64,000 nt of DNA from Melastoma dodecandrum (taxonomy: Eukaryota; Streptophyta; Magnoliopsida; Myrtales; Melastomataceae). Below, in pieces: positions 10,709 through 23,129 of the stretch. Made by a program: the position numbers and the translations under genes. Within the stretch, counting starts at the first letter, position 1, and every line of letters begins with the position of its first letter. A model generated the notes under the pieces. It worked only from the letters and a program-made list of their open reading frames with translations, was not told where the DNA came from and made no database searches. The stretch is from assembly GCA_029817715.1 (NCBI GenBank), contig JARUPY010000503.1, forward strand, positions 124,001 through 188,000, read 5' to 3'.

Positions 10709-12891
10709 ATGGATCCGAACATCGAGGGATGTTACAGCTTGGTTAGCGGGATTTCCCCGGATAATCAGGCCTTGCCCAGGATTCCAGATCCTACCACTGT
10801 CGCCCGTGCCATTTTCGAGAGGGATGGTTGTAGAGGAGGCGCCGGTGGTAGTGCGCAGTCCGTTCCTCTTGAGGTGAATCAGGCTAGCACTACAATGCAT
10901 CCCAGGACGTCTCCTCCAAGTGATGATTTCCAGGAAGACTGCGATTTCTCTGATACTGTCCTGAGGTACATTAGTCAGATCCTGATGGAAGAGGATATGG
11001 AGGACAAGTCTTGCATGCTCCAAGAGTCTTTAGATCTCCAAGCTGCCGAGAGGCCTTTCTACGAGGCGATTGGCAAGAAATACCCGCCTTCACCTCGGCA
11101 AGTGCCATGTTACGGCCAGGAAGATGGTTATGGTGGCCTGTTGGATGGGGACTTGACCCACCAGTATGATGAGTATGATATTTTCTCACTGGAGGAAAGG
11201 TTTCAAGTTTATGGCACTTTCCAGTCATCTCGTAGCTCTTCAACCAATTTGATTAGTAGTGTGGATGGATTGGTCGAGTCGCCAAGCAGTACTCTTCTGG
11301 TACCTGATTTGGGCGGCGAAAACCAATCAATCAAGCAGTTCATTAGGGGGGTTGAGGAAGCCAGTAAGTTCCTTCCAGTTGGTAAGGAGCTTTTGGCCAA
11401 TTTTGAGTTAAATGGAGGTTGTCTCGATCAGAAGGTGAGACCTGATGAGGCGGCTGCCAAGCTTGAAAGAAGGGATGAAATGCCTTCAGTAAGTAGGGCC
11501 AGGAAGAATCCTCATAGTGAGGGTTTGGGCGACGAAGAAAGGAGCAGCAAACAGGCAGCTGTCTTTATCGATTCCCCGTTGAGATCAGACAAGTTCGATA
11601 TAGTGTTGCTGACCACTCCTCCCGGAGGTCCTAATCACATCACTCTTCTTCAAGAAGCACTGCAGGATGGGGCTTCGGGAAATACATTGCGGAATGGCCT
11701 CTCTAATGGGTCGAATGCTGGAAAAGGCCGTGGCAGAAGACAGAATGGGAAGAAGCAAGTTGTTGACCTAAGGACACTGTTAGTTAGTTGCGCACAAGCT
11801 GTTGCAGTGGACGATCATGTCAGCACGAATAAACTGCTTCAGAAGATCAGACAGCACGCTTCTCCTTTTGGAGATGCAAATCAGAGGCTCGCTCATTGCC
11901 TCGCTAATGGCCTTGAGGCGCGGCAGGCAGGCACAGGTAGTCAGATCTACAAAGGCCTTATCAGTAAAAGGACATGTGCTGCCGATGTGTTGAAAGCGTA
12001 CCACCTTTTGCTTGCCTCATGCCCGTTTCGGAAGATGTCCAATTTTATTTCAAACAAGACGATAATGAAAATGACATCTAACTCTATGAGGATTCACATT
12101 ATTGACTTTGGCATCCTCTATGGTTTCCAGTGGCCCACTCTCATTCAGCGGATAGCAGCGAGACCAGGTGGGCCCCCAAGGGTTCGGATCACCGGGTAGA
12201 CTTCCCTCAACCTGGTTTCCGACCGGCAGAACGTGTTGAAGAAACAGGACGTCGGCTCGAAGCATATGCCGAGAGCTTCAATGTCCCGTTCGAATACAAT
12301 GCAATCGCAAAGAAGTGGGAAACTGTTAAGATCGAGGACCTTAAAATCGAGGAGGGTGAGTACCTTGCAGTTACTTGCATATATCGGTCCGAGAACTTGC
12401 TCGACGAATCCATTTCGACTGACAGTTCAAGGAAGTTGGTCCTGGATTTAGTAAGGAAAATCAGTCCGGACATCTTTATCCATGGGATTGTGAATGGGTC
12501 CTATAACGCCCCTTTCTTCGTTACCAGGTTCCGAGAGGCCCTGTTCCACTTCTCCGCTATGTTTGATATACTCGAAACTATTGTCCCTCGGGAAAATCCA
12601 GAGAGGATGTTGATCGAGAAGGAGATATTCGGGAGGGAAGCAATGAATGTGGTAGCTTGCGAGGGGTTTGAAAGAGTCGAGAGGCCAGAGACATACAAGC
12701 AGTGGCAAGTTCGAAATATGAGGGCCGGGTTCACGCAGGTTCCGTTTCATCGTGAGATTGTGCAACAGGCAATTGAAAAGGTGCGATCAAGTTATCACAA
12801 GGACTTCTTGATAGATGAAGATAGTAGATGGCTGATGCAGGGATGGAAAGGCAGGATTATATATTGCCTTTCTTGTTGGAAACCTGCCTAG
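10709..12891 (+). pseudogene. GRAS-family transcription regulator (SCL9/14/33 type) split by a one-base frameshift
   Basis: The single coding exon starts at 10709 (MDPNIEGCYSLVSGIS). A long acidic N-terminal region carries DTVLRYISQILMEEDMEDK, the conserved segment of the LISCL/SCL14 subgroup. The GRAS domain begins VDLRTLLVSCAQAVA (LHRI), continues through MRIHIIDFGILYGFQWPTLI (VHIID) and GGPPRVRITG, and then hits TAG at 12197-12199. Shifting by one base restores DFPQPGFRPAERVEETGRRL and the whole remaining domain (LHRII, PFYRE and SAW regions, ending in GWKGRIIYCLSCWKP) to a stop at 12889-12891. Relatives have Ile or Leu after RITG, so one base seems missing between 12196 and 12197. The rest is unblemished, so this is either a very young pseudogene or a base missed in assembly. 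As written, the protein would be 496 residues and lack half the GRAS domain. Confidence 0.85.
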
Positions 12892-13418
12892 GCAGATGGC
12901 TTTGATTCTAACAGGCATATCACCCGGTCTCTTTTCGACAAAAGCGCAACAATGTTCAGCCGGTCTCTTTTCAACTAAAGTGCAACAATGTTCACGGAGT
13001 TGTTCAATAGACGATGTGCAGTAATAAAGATGCTGGTGCAGGACCCGTTCATTTTTGTTGTTGTCTGCATATATTGTGGTTAGGTTAGGATTAAAAGCAC
13101 ATCTATTAAATGCTCGCACGCATGACGAACGAAGTCCTAACGGACATTCGTAAAAGAACCAAGGTATTGGCAGGTGCAATCCAAATCAAAGTGAGGGCGA
13201 TGCCCTGGAGATGTAACAAAACACGATCCAGTGACCGTATCAAATGGAGAGAAGTTTGCGAAACATGCACCAAGCATATGAGCGGGGATTCCATCAACAA
13301 TGTCCTTTTACACTCAAACCATAGTGGAGGGTGCAAAAAACTGAAACTTAATTCAACAACGTGACTCAACGAGAAGCGAAAGCATGGCCTGACTACATCT
13401 TACTATTTGACTGATAGC
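12892..13418. other. Convergent intergenic region, GRAS 3' UTR
   Basis: This holds the GRAS 3' UTR, including a tandem 36-bp duplication at 12924-12995, and the 3' flank of the minus-strand pseudogene. No coding frame was recognised. Confidence 0.5.
12924..12995. repeat. Tandem duplication, 36-bp unit, two copies
   Basis: Two adjacent copies beginning CCGGTCTCTTTTC and ending GCAACAATGTTCA (at 12924 and 12960) differ at only a few positions. They lie just after the GRAS stop codon, probably in its 3' UTR. Confidence 0.8.
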
Positions 13419-15348
<1,930 letters not shown>

Positions 15349-16009
15349 CCCTTCCCAACTAAAACTCTATCCCCTACCTCTCCCTCTTAACAGCAACACA
15401 AGTACTGTTGCCCGTCAGACTTTTTCAGGAAATAAGAATGGAAGTTCGGGGGAGATTACGGAATTGGATAACGCTCGCCGGGCGCGAGTTGCCGTTGAAA
15501 AAACGATTTGGGTTTCAATTGGGTTGTTCGGTTTTGTCCTAACCGAGACGGTTTGCTGTCTGTCCGGCGGACCAGACATCATTTGCACCCCCACATGACT
15601 TTGTATTTGTAGTTGCGGCTATGAATGATGATTGAGGAAAGGCTGAGGCCCAGCCCAGGATTGGCATTTGAACCATCTCCCATAAACCTACGCTTAATAT
15701 ACGAACGAGGAGAGCTTCATGTTCCTTTCCGATCTGGGTGTGGATGGGGGTCTACAGACACCAGTAGGAAAATGATTTTACTTTTTCGGAAATGGATCAT
15801 TCATCTGTTGACTACATCGATTTCAGCCCCCCTATGAGCAGCGGATTTCGCCTATGCGCAATGTCAGATGATTCCGCCTCGGCAAAAGTCGATCCTGTCC
15901 AATGGGGATGACCGGATCGCTCTGCCTCTATGTACAGAGGCATCTGCATTGGACTCTAGGCAATTCCTACATTAATGATAACAATGACCTCGGTTCCCTC
16001 TATCTGAAT
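15349..16009. other. Intergenic region between the SDR relic and the HAD gene
   Basis: Both neighbours are on the minus strand, so this is the 3' flank of the HAD gene and the upstream flank of the SDR relic. No coding frame, long repeat or clear promoter motif was recognised. Confidence 0.5.
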
Positions 16010-17640
16010 CTAAGCCGTGACGGAGGCCTCCACTGCGACATTGCCGGAGTAAATCACTTCCGACTTCATCTCAGATTCCCACAGTTCTGGGATTGCCTCC
16101 CGGAGGTTGTGAATGCTCTCCAGTGCGAAGTCTGCTCCCTTTGGCTTGTTTGATGTGCCCACCTGCAGCACATTCGATGTGCAAGTCAACTCCACTGTTT
16201 CTCTAAAACTCCTTTTAAAGGACTCGTGATTTTTTAAAAAACAAAAGAACGACACTTTCAGGTTTTACTTACCAACACGGTCTGGAGGCCTAAACGCTTG
16301 CCAGCCTGAATGTTTCGGACACTATCTTCGAAGAAAATCTGGAAAGGGAGACATGCAAAACTGTCAAAGCTTCGGTTGAACCTACTTCGTCGGGTGATGA
16401 TAACTAGTGAAGGTTGGAGAGTTGGTTGTCTCACCGTTCTCTGAGGATTGATGTTTGCAATCTTGAGAGCCAGTTCAATGGCGTCCTCCAATGGTTTACA
16501 GACCACAGGCGTCTTCGGCAGTCCTTCTGTCCCATTAGTAGTCTTGGCAAAATGCCCGATGATGTCGAAGATTCCATTGCTTTCAGTGGTATGGCTTACA
16601 GCTGAGGAATTTCCCAAGAACTCTATCTCGTCCTCGCAGTCTGATGAGACAATCTTCTGAATCGGGTTAAGCGTCTCAAAGCAGATGATCCCTTCGAAAC
16701 AGTCCTCCAATCCAAGCTTCTGTAGAACCTTAACAGCATGAACTTTGTCCGCATTCGTGAATATCTGGGATTTCAAACAGAAGCTAAGTCAGAAAATTCT
16801 ACATCACAGGCTTGGAACTGAAGCTTGCCAATCGAATAGAATCATCGAGCTCACAATTTTTCGGAAAGGCAGGCTAAGCAACAGGCTCCTCAGAACAGGG
16901 TCTGGCTTAAGGTTCTCATAGGGCAGTCTTCCATGAACAAAGCTGCACGAATATCAGGTGTAACTAGGGTCAACCGAATTTCTCTAGGCAAATCAATCGA
17001 GAAAATGAACAATGGAGAGCATCCTCCTCTTACCTGTGGTATTCATCGTAGTCTATGCGATAGCCTATTGCCTGAAAATTGAAAAGATTAGTCCCAAAAG
17101 ATTAGCCTCTTCATCCGAGTTAGTCACAAAAGTCCATAATCACAGTCTGGTAATTGAGGAGAATCACAACACGAAACATTCTGTCCTACCCTGAGACCAG
17201 CCATGGTTGTGCCGTAGTTCTTGTATAGAAGGTTGGAAAGGGTGCCAATTTTGCTTTCATCGATCCCAAGCCTCTCGACCATGTAATCTGGTAAAGAAGC
17301 AACAACATCCCATTTCACAACCCAGACCAGACACCATATAACAAAAAGGCGCAGAGTTCTGATGCCGTCCCGTAAAAAGAAAAGGCAGAAGAACAACGAG
17401 GGGATGGTCACCTCCTATGTTCTTGAGGCAAGCCTTGGCCAGGCCGGAACTCAGAGGATAAAGGGTGTCGTCCAAATCTGGCATTTTGCGTCAATCAGCA
17501 CACGGTCATTTAACATTGTTTCCGTCACCCTCGGCAGCTCTTAGAATTAGGATTAGGAGGACGCGAATACGGACTTACCGAAGAGGAGGCAGTCATATTT
17601 TTGAGGTCAGAGGCTGGTCGAAGATCCTGTCGAACTCCAT
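16010..17640 (-). pseudogene. HAD hydrolase, pyrimidine 5'-nucleotidase/SDT1-like, with an early frameshift
   Basis: Exons on the minus strand follow the plant SDT1-like (At5g02230-type) HAD proteins. The start MEFDRIFDQPLTSK at 17640 is followed by an intron, then motif I DLDDTLYPLSSGLAKACLKN, DYMVERLGIDESKI, AIGYRIDYDEYH, FVHGRLPYENLKPDP, motif II IFTNADKVHA, motif III within PVVCKP, motif IV FFEDSVRNIQAGKRLG, and the C-terminus VGTSNKPKGADFALE to a stop at 16010. All catalytic motifs and splice sites are present. In exon 1, however, five consecutive A (plus-strand T at 17598-17602) come after the Ser-Lys codons where the family needs four, so TSKYDCLLFD becomes TSKI followed by a stop. The next in-frame Met would lose motif I. 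A homopolymer error is possible, so this is a frameshifted gene of uncertain status. Confidence 0.82.
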
Positions 17641-17766
17641 TTCTCTCAACGCGGACCTGCAGGAGATACAGAGACCGGACAGGGTGATCAAACAGAAAAT
17701 CAAAATCCAATTCTCAAGAGATAATTCGGGTTGCTTTCCGTGTTCCATCATTTAACAACATATTGT

Positions 17767-17781
17767 GGGGGGGGGGGGGGG
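17767..17781. repeat. Poly(G) tract, about 15 nt
   Basis: An uninterrupted G run about 130 bases upstream of the HAD gene start, on the opposite strand to transcription. Confidence 0.8.
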
Positions 17782-19782
17782 TGGATCGTGAAGAAATGAA
17801 TGTATAATTATTTTTTTGAAGTGCTACGAGAGGAGGCAAATTTGAGGGGGGGGGAAAGGGATTCGGGAGGAGACGACGTACCGAGTGAGATAATAAGATG
17901 ATGAAGGAGGGGGGGATGATGGAAGGAGAGATGTGGAAGACAGAAAATGGGAAAGAGGAGGATGATGATGATGATACAAATAAACCCAGGTTTTAGTTTA
18001 TATAGGCAACCCGATGACCCCTCCCTCCTCCTCCCTTCTTCATGTCTAATTGAATAAGTAAAGGTAAAAACAAAAGCCCCCATCCCAAGAGAAGAGTTCC
18101 ACCTCCTATCTATCATTAAACAAGAATCATGATTTTAAAAAGAGAGACTCCTCCTTTCTAAGTCTTTTAGTTGGTAACGTGTGTGGAAAATTCTAATACC
18201 CTTCAACATTTGATTCATAGAAAATCTCAAGAAAAAGGTAAAAAAAAAAGGAACTTGGTAGGAATAATAATAATAATTAAAAGAGATATGAAGTGGATGG
18301 AGTTCAGCCTAACTAAGCTTTTGTTTTTTTTTTGAAGGGGGGTCCGAATGTCTTGCTCTTTCCATTCATTCATTCATTACAAACACTACACTTTGGGTTG
18401 GAAGGTTTCTGGAAATGTCCACGTTGCTTGGGTTGATGACTGCATATCATTCCCTTCCTCCTTCAATGACTGCCTCCCCCGGAGACGAGGGGAGAAGTAT
18501 TAACAAGCATTGCGTATATGAATATTTTGCTCCCCTCCTATAGTCCAGTCCAGACAGCATCATCAATTTCTCTCTCTTTCTGTCTTGCTGCGACAGACAC
18601 ATTATTTGGGATCCCAACCCCCGAGATGTTGTCTTCTTTAGGGATGAATGTAATGTAAAATGTTTTGTGGTAGACAATGGAATCATATAATAAATGTCAG
18701 ACAGTTCAAATCTAACCCCAAAGAAGAAAAAAAGGGTTTATTATAAAACATAAAAAGAAAAAAATAGAACCAACGTGATTCTCGTCGATCCATCGTCCAT
18801 CGCATTTTCACACGCAACCAATAATTGGACTAACTCTCTAAACAAAATATCATCCAACAACGCTAACTAGTTATTTTACTTACCCCTCTCCCTCTCTCCC
18901 GGTTGCTCCCTACCGTCCAAAGCTGTCTCTCATTAATTAATCATGCAATGCAGAGATCGCGAATCATGTGTGAAAAGCAGAAATCGATGTTTCATTTTTA
19001 TTTTATTTTATTTAAATTGCTTGTTTTTTTGGGGTCCTTGGCACTGCCACATCGAAGGTATGTATATATTAATCAAAACAGGGAGGGATTAACACCACCA
19101 ATCATCCGTGAACTTCCCAATTACACACTTCATCATCAATTATTTATTTATAGCTCTAGAGACAGATGTCCCAAATTGACTGTCAACATTTCCTCGTGTG
19201 TCTTGTTTTATTAGTATGCGACCAAGGGGAAAAAAAAAGACAAAAACTCATGTTTTGTTCTTCTATGCCACCAATACAACGAATCTGTTCAAAACCGAAT
19301 GGGAGGAGGAGGAGGAGGATGAGTCGACTTTGTTATTCTTTTGTGCGGAAGTTTGTAAAGAATGCAGCTTTGTTTTGTATCGTAATAGCCTCCTTGGATT
19401 GAGAGGACGAAATTAGTAAAGAGAGATCCAAACAAGGAAACCTGACAAAATGCCTCCTACCCTATTTGCTAACTAAAGGCTTAATAATAATAAATAAAAG
19501 AAAATATCAAGCCGAGTCATTGTCGTTGTGGGGAGGCCGTCGGTCTTTCTCTCTTTCCATTGGCTGTGTTTGGTGTTGCTGTTGTTGTTGTGAAAGCAAC
19601 ATCAACGAGCGACTGAACTCCTTGTTATTCCACAAGAAAGAAGGGGTGGTTTGTTCCGGTTCCCTGTTTGGATGGATGGATGGAGTCGGGTAATGGACAA
19701 GAGGTTTGGCCTATTATGAAGAAGCGTGACCCAATTTTTATTGTGGAATGCCGAGGGTGGGTTGAATGAAACCAATAATAAA

Positions 19783-19810
19783 CCCCCCCCCCCCCCCCCC
19801 CCCCCCCCCC
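19783..19810. repeat. Poly(C) tract, 28 nt
   Basis: An uninterrupted run of 28 C in gene-free DNA, about 500 bases before the solo LTR. The true length may vary because of polymerase slippage. Confidence 0.85.
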
Positions 19811-20303
19811 AAATTTGAGAAGTGTGTTGTAGTAGTGTTTTCGTTTTCGTTTCCTTTTTTTTTTTCTCATATTCTGGGTAGAAACAGTTTGGACACGAGA
19901 AATGACACACGACATGAGAGGAATATGCCAACCCTAGGCGTTTGGATTTATTTACACTCTATCCCCACCACCTGAACCTGACCCTGAATTATTATTACAA
20001 ACAATCACCTAATTTAGGATCTAACTCTTAAGACACTGACTCACCGTCATCATCCGAGCCAAAACTCCACCACCCAAAAGAAAAACAATATAACCCCAAT
20101 CATACATTTCATTTCATTTTCCCTTCAGCTAATAATTATGCCCCCCTCTCCTGTCTGTCTTGCTCTCTCAACAAAGAAGACCATTTTAATACCCTCGTTG
20201 GCTGTGGGGGTCGGTGCATTTTATTCGATTCATCTCGTATGTTTCGTGGGCACCCCACCGACTACACGTCATTTTATTTTGTTCGTTATATTATAATTTA
20301 CGA

Positions 20304-20308
20304 AGAGG
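20304..20308. repeat. Target-site duplication AGAGG, left copy
   Basis: Five bases immediately before the TG end of the solo LTR, identical to the five bases after its CA end (21464-21468). Confidence 0.85.
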
Positions 20309-21463
20309 TGATAACTCTATGAAAGTAGAGTTATTTATGTCAATTTCATACCTATAAATTGTTAGATTTGTGAAATATTGCACTTATTTTATATTATTTC
20401 TTGTTATTTTATATTATTCTCGAGAATTGGGATACTGACGAATTTTGGGTTTATTTAAGATAAAAACGGAAACAAGAAGATTTCGGCATATCTACAAAGA
20501 TTCTAGACAAAGGAAAAGAGTTGAAGGACACGTGGGAGGAGGACTAATTGAAGAGAAAAAAATATTTTATCCAGATTTTCAGAGATTCTCTAGGTTTTAT
20601 TTCTCTAGGACTATAATAAGACTTTGTTCGTTAGACTAGAGGAGATCCGACGAAGAGAAGGATTCGACCAGAGGATTCGACCGAGGGAGAAGAAGGGAGT
20701 TAGCTTATTGTTTTAGGATGCTTTTCGTTTATTTGAATTGTGTCTCGAAAACAATGTCCGACTAAAACTTTCTTTGCTAGGATTATGTTGAACCGAATTG
20801 CGCAGTTAAATTTTCGGAACTCGTTTTAGAACAAATTCGTGCTTTGGATGTTTATTTATTTCGTTTGATCTTAATGCATGCAATTTGTCTGATCAACGAA
20901 TTATATTGATTTGTTATCCTAATTTAAACTCGGGAGAGGAATTTTAGGAGAGAACGGGAACGAAATAGCCTTGGTTAATATCGCGGGAGCGAATTGGCTA
21001 GTAAGTAGTATCGGGAGATATACTTCTAGGTAACCAATAAGGATTGAATCTTAATGTGTTCTGGCCTTCGTAATTCACTATAGGGATATAGGTTTATGGT
21101 GGTTTAGAACAATCCTTTGTATCGGAAGAGGCACTTAGGGACATAAGAATCCGGTTAGCAAACAGAATTAGTATAAATTTGGGATAAACGAGTGAAAGGG
21201 GTTTAACGAAAGAATGAGGGGATACTTGATCCTAGGCTTTTCCGTCTGTTGAATTCTGATTCTTTGCTTTTCGATATTTATTTCTTGCTAGTTTAGTTTT
21301 CTGATTTAAAAACTCAATTTTTCCTATTTGATTGGCCACATAAAAATTACAATTGTGTATGCTAAAGTATTTTAATTACTATCCTCGTGGAAACGATAAC
21401 TCTACTCATCTTTATATTACTTGTTGCGATCCGTATACTTATGGTGTGCGAATTCTGCGACCA
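20309..21463. mobile_element. Solo LTR of an LTR retrotransposon (1155 bp)
   Basis: The segment begins TGATAACTC and ends GCGACCA, so it has the TG...CA ends of a long terminal repeat. It is bracketed by a perfect 5-bp direct repeat AGAGG (20304-20308 and 21464-21468), the size left by retroviral-type integrases. Near its 3' end is a stretch with GTGGAAACGATAACTCTAC and then TTGCGATCCGTATACTT, a style I associate with the 3' part of plant LTRs. No gag or pol frame and no second LTR are in the window. The simplest reading is unequal recombination between two LTRs leaving one. Superfamily (Copia or Gypsy) cannot be told from an LTR alone. Confidence 0.85.
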
Positions 21464-21468
21464 AGAGG
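21464..21468. repeat. Target-site duplication AGAGG, right copy
   Basis: Five bases immediately after the CA end of the solo LTR, matching 20304-20308 exactly. Confidence 0.85.
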
Positions 21469-21603
21469 AAACAGTAAAGAGGCCCTTCCTCCACCTACTC
21501 CTACTCCTACTAAGTAATGGGGGGTAACATCTCGGTTTCCTGTTTCGAATCACGGAATCGATTACAGGGAATGGGATGTGAAGTTTCATGGCCACAAGTT
21601 GAT

Positions 21604-21634
<31 letters not shown>

Positions 21635-23129
21635 ATCAGATATCACCAGTTTAGTTTCTTCGAACACAGACAGCCACAGCTTGAAAATGGACATGACGAG
21701 TTAAATGCCTCTGCTTTTGTTGGGGGGGCAGAAAATTACAAACCAAACCAATTAAAGGAAAGGAAAAGAAATCAAGATCTTAATCACAAAGAAAGAGGTC
21801 TCAATTCCAAGAGGATCCAAATGCTTTTTGGTGACTAGGATTTTTTTATTATTAATAATATTGCAATGCATCATTATTGACCTCAAAACAGTAGAGCCCT
21901 TGTTTATATTCCCCACACACACAGCCGCCCAACTCCCATCCTCCACGCACTACTAATCTTATGTCTTTGTAAATACTTTCTTAGCTTTGGGGAGGCGTCG
22001 ATTGATATGTCTTGTCGGGATAAATTGAATCGATCGCACCAAATTTAAACTCTTCCGGAGAAGGTATAGTTGGCATGTGTGAATTCTAGGGCCAAGACAA
22101 GACAAAGTGGGCTTCATGCCAATGAGATGAGCGAGCCGAAACAGACGTACGATACCATAGGTGCATAATATGGGAAGAGATTTCGAAGATAGTAGTGACT
22201 AGACCCATTATCAAGCAAAGTTCTCGTAAAAGTCTAGCGAGAAAGAAAGAAAATAAGCACGGGGTTGAGATCCGTAAATTCGAGTAGGTCGTACCAAATG
22301 TTGAGTAGAATCCAATCAAAAAGATAAGCTGCGATAAAGAATCGTTGCGTCTAGAGGAATAAATGTTAAGCGATGATAAATGATTGTACCACTAATTTGG
22401 TCAAGAGGACATGATAATCACTTCTCTCTCTTTTTTTTTTATGCGAACTTGTAAGATTAGTGTAGGTTCATCCTTGTCCTTTATTCGACGTTTGTTGTAA
22501 AAGTTTGACAATCACGGATAGAATTCGAAATCAAACCCATGTTGTTCGCGGTAAATATTCCATATTCTTGTGTGAACAGCTATTGATTGGAGTCGGAGGA
22601 GGTGTTGTTTGGGGTCGAAGTCCTGCCAACACTAATTGGGTTTGGCCATCGGGCCTGACCAAAGATGATCTAAAATGACATCTCCAAAACTTAAGTCCAA
22701 CAAAAACGTGAACTCATCGTTGTTACACTACAACTCTGAGGGGAAATCCTCATCTATGCCCGTTTCTTTGTACAACTTGCTTTCGAAAGCGCGACACTGG
22801 CAAGCAACCTCTACAGCATTCACAACCATAGATTGTAACAAGACTTACAGACAACAGCATCAGTGATACAACTATTACACAAGCAAAAAGAAGACTACTA
22901 AGAAAAATACCATCTTCAGACAACTGCGTGTAATCATGCAACATCAAGCCACCACATGTGATTCTCCCAAGTCAGCATGGCAGGGATTCAAGAGCATGGT
23001 TAGTCCTACCTCCATGGTGGCTACAGGGATGGCATCAAAACGAGGCCTTATCTGCATCCCCCTCTTTGCTGATGAATCAAAGAATGTGATTTCACTCGGA
23101 CATTGCGGTACAGGAGACCCTCCCTTCCT
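21469..23129. other. Intergenic region between solo LTR and DHHC gene
   Basis: It holds a 28-nt G run (21604-21631) and otherwise unremarkable AT-rich DNA. Short frames here show no recognisable protein similarity. The part from about 22900 is probably the 3' UTR of the DHHC gene. Confidence 0.5.
21604..21631. repeat. Poly(G) tract, 28 nt
   Basis: An uninterrupted run of 28 G about 140 bases after the solo LTR. It is the same length as the C run at 19783-19810 on the other side of the LTR. Confidence 0.85.

Larger units (their letters stand above)
17641..20308. other. Gene-free AT-rich intergenic region with homopolymers
   Basis: No protein-like frame was found. Features seen are a G run (17767-17781), a 28-nt C run (19783-19810), short GA- and AT-rich microsatellites, and TTTTATTTTATTT-type runs near 19000. 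It lies upstream of the minus-strand HAD gene. Confidence 0.55.

Noticed and set aside
10478..11023. 181-codon minus-strand frame
   Set aside because: It is antisense to the GRAS leader and N-terminal region; composition is typical of a shadow frame and no family is recognised.
20309..21463. Possible protein gene inside the solo LTR
   Set aside because: Frames are short and broken, and LTR ends with a target duplication explain the segment.
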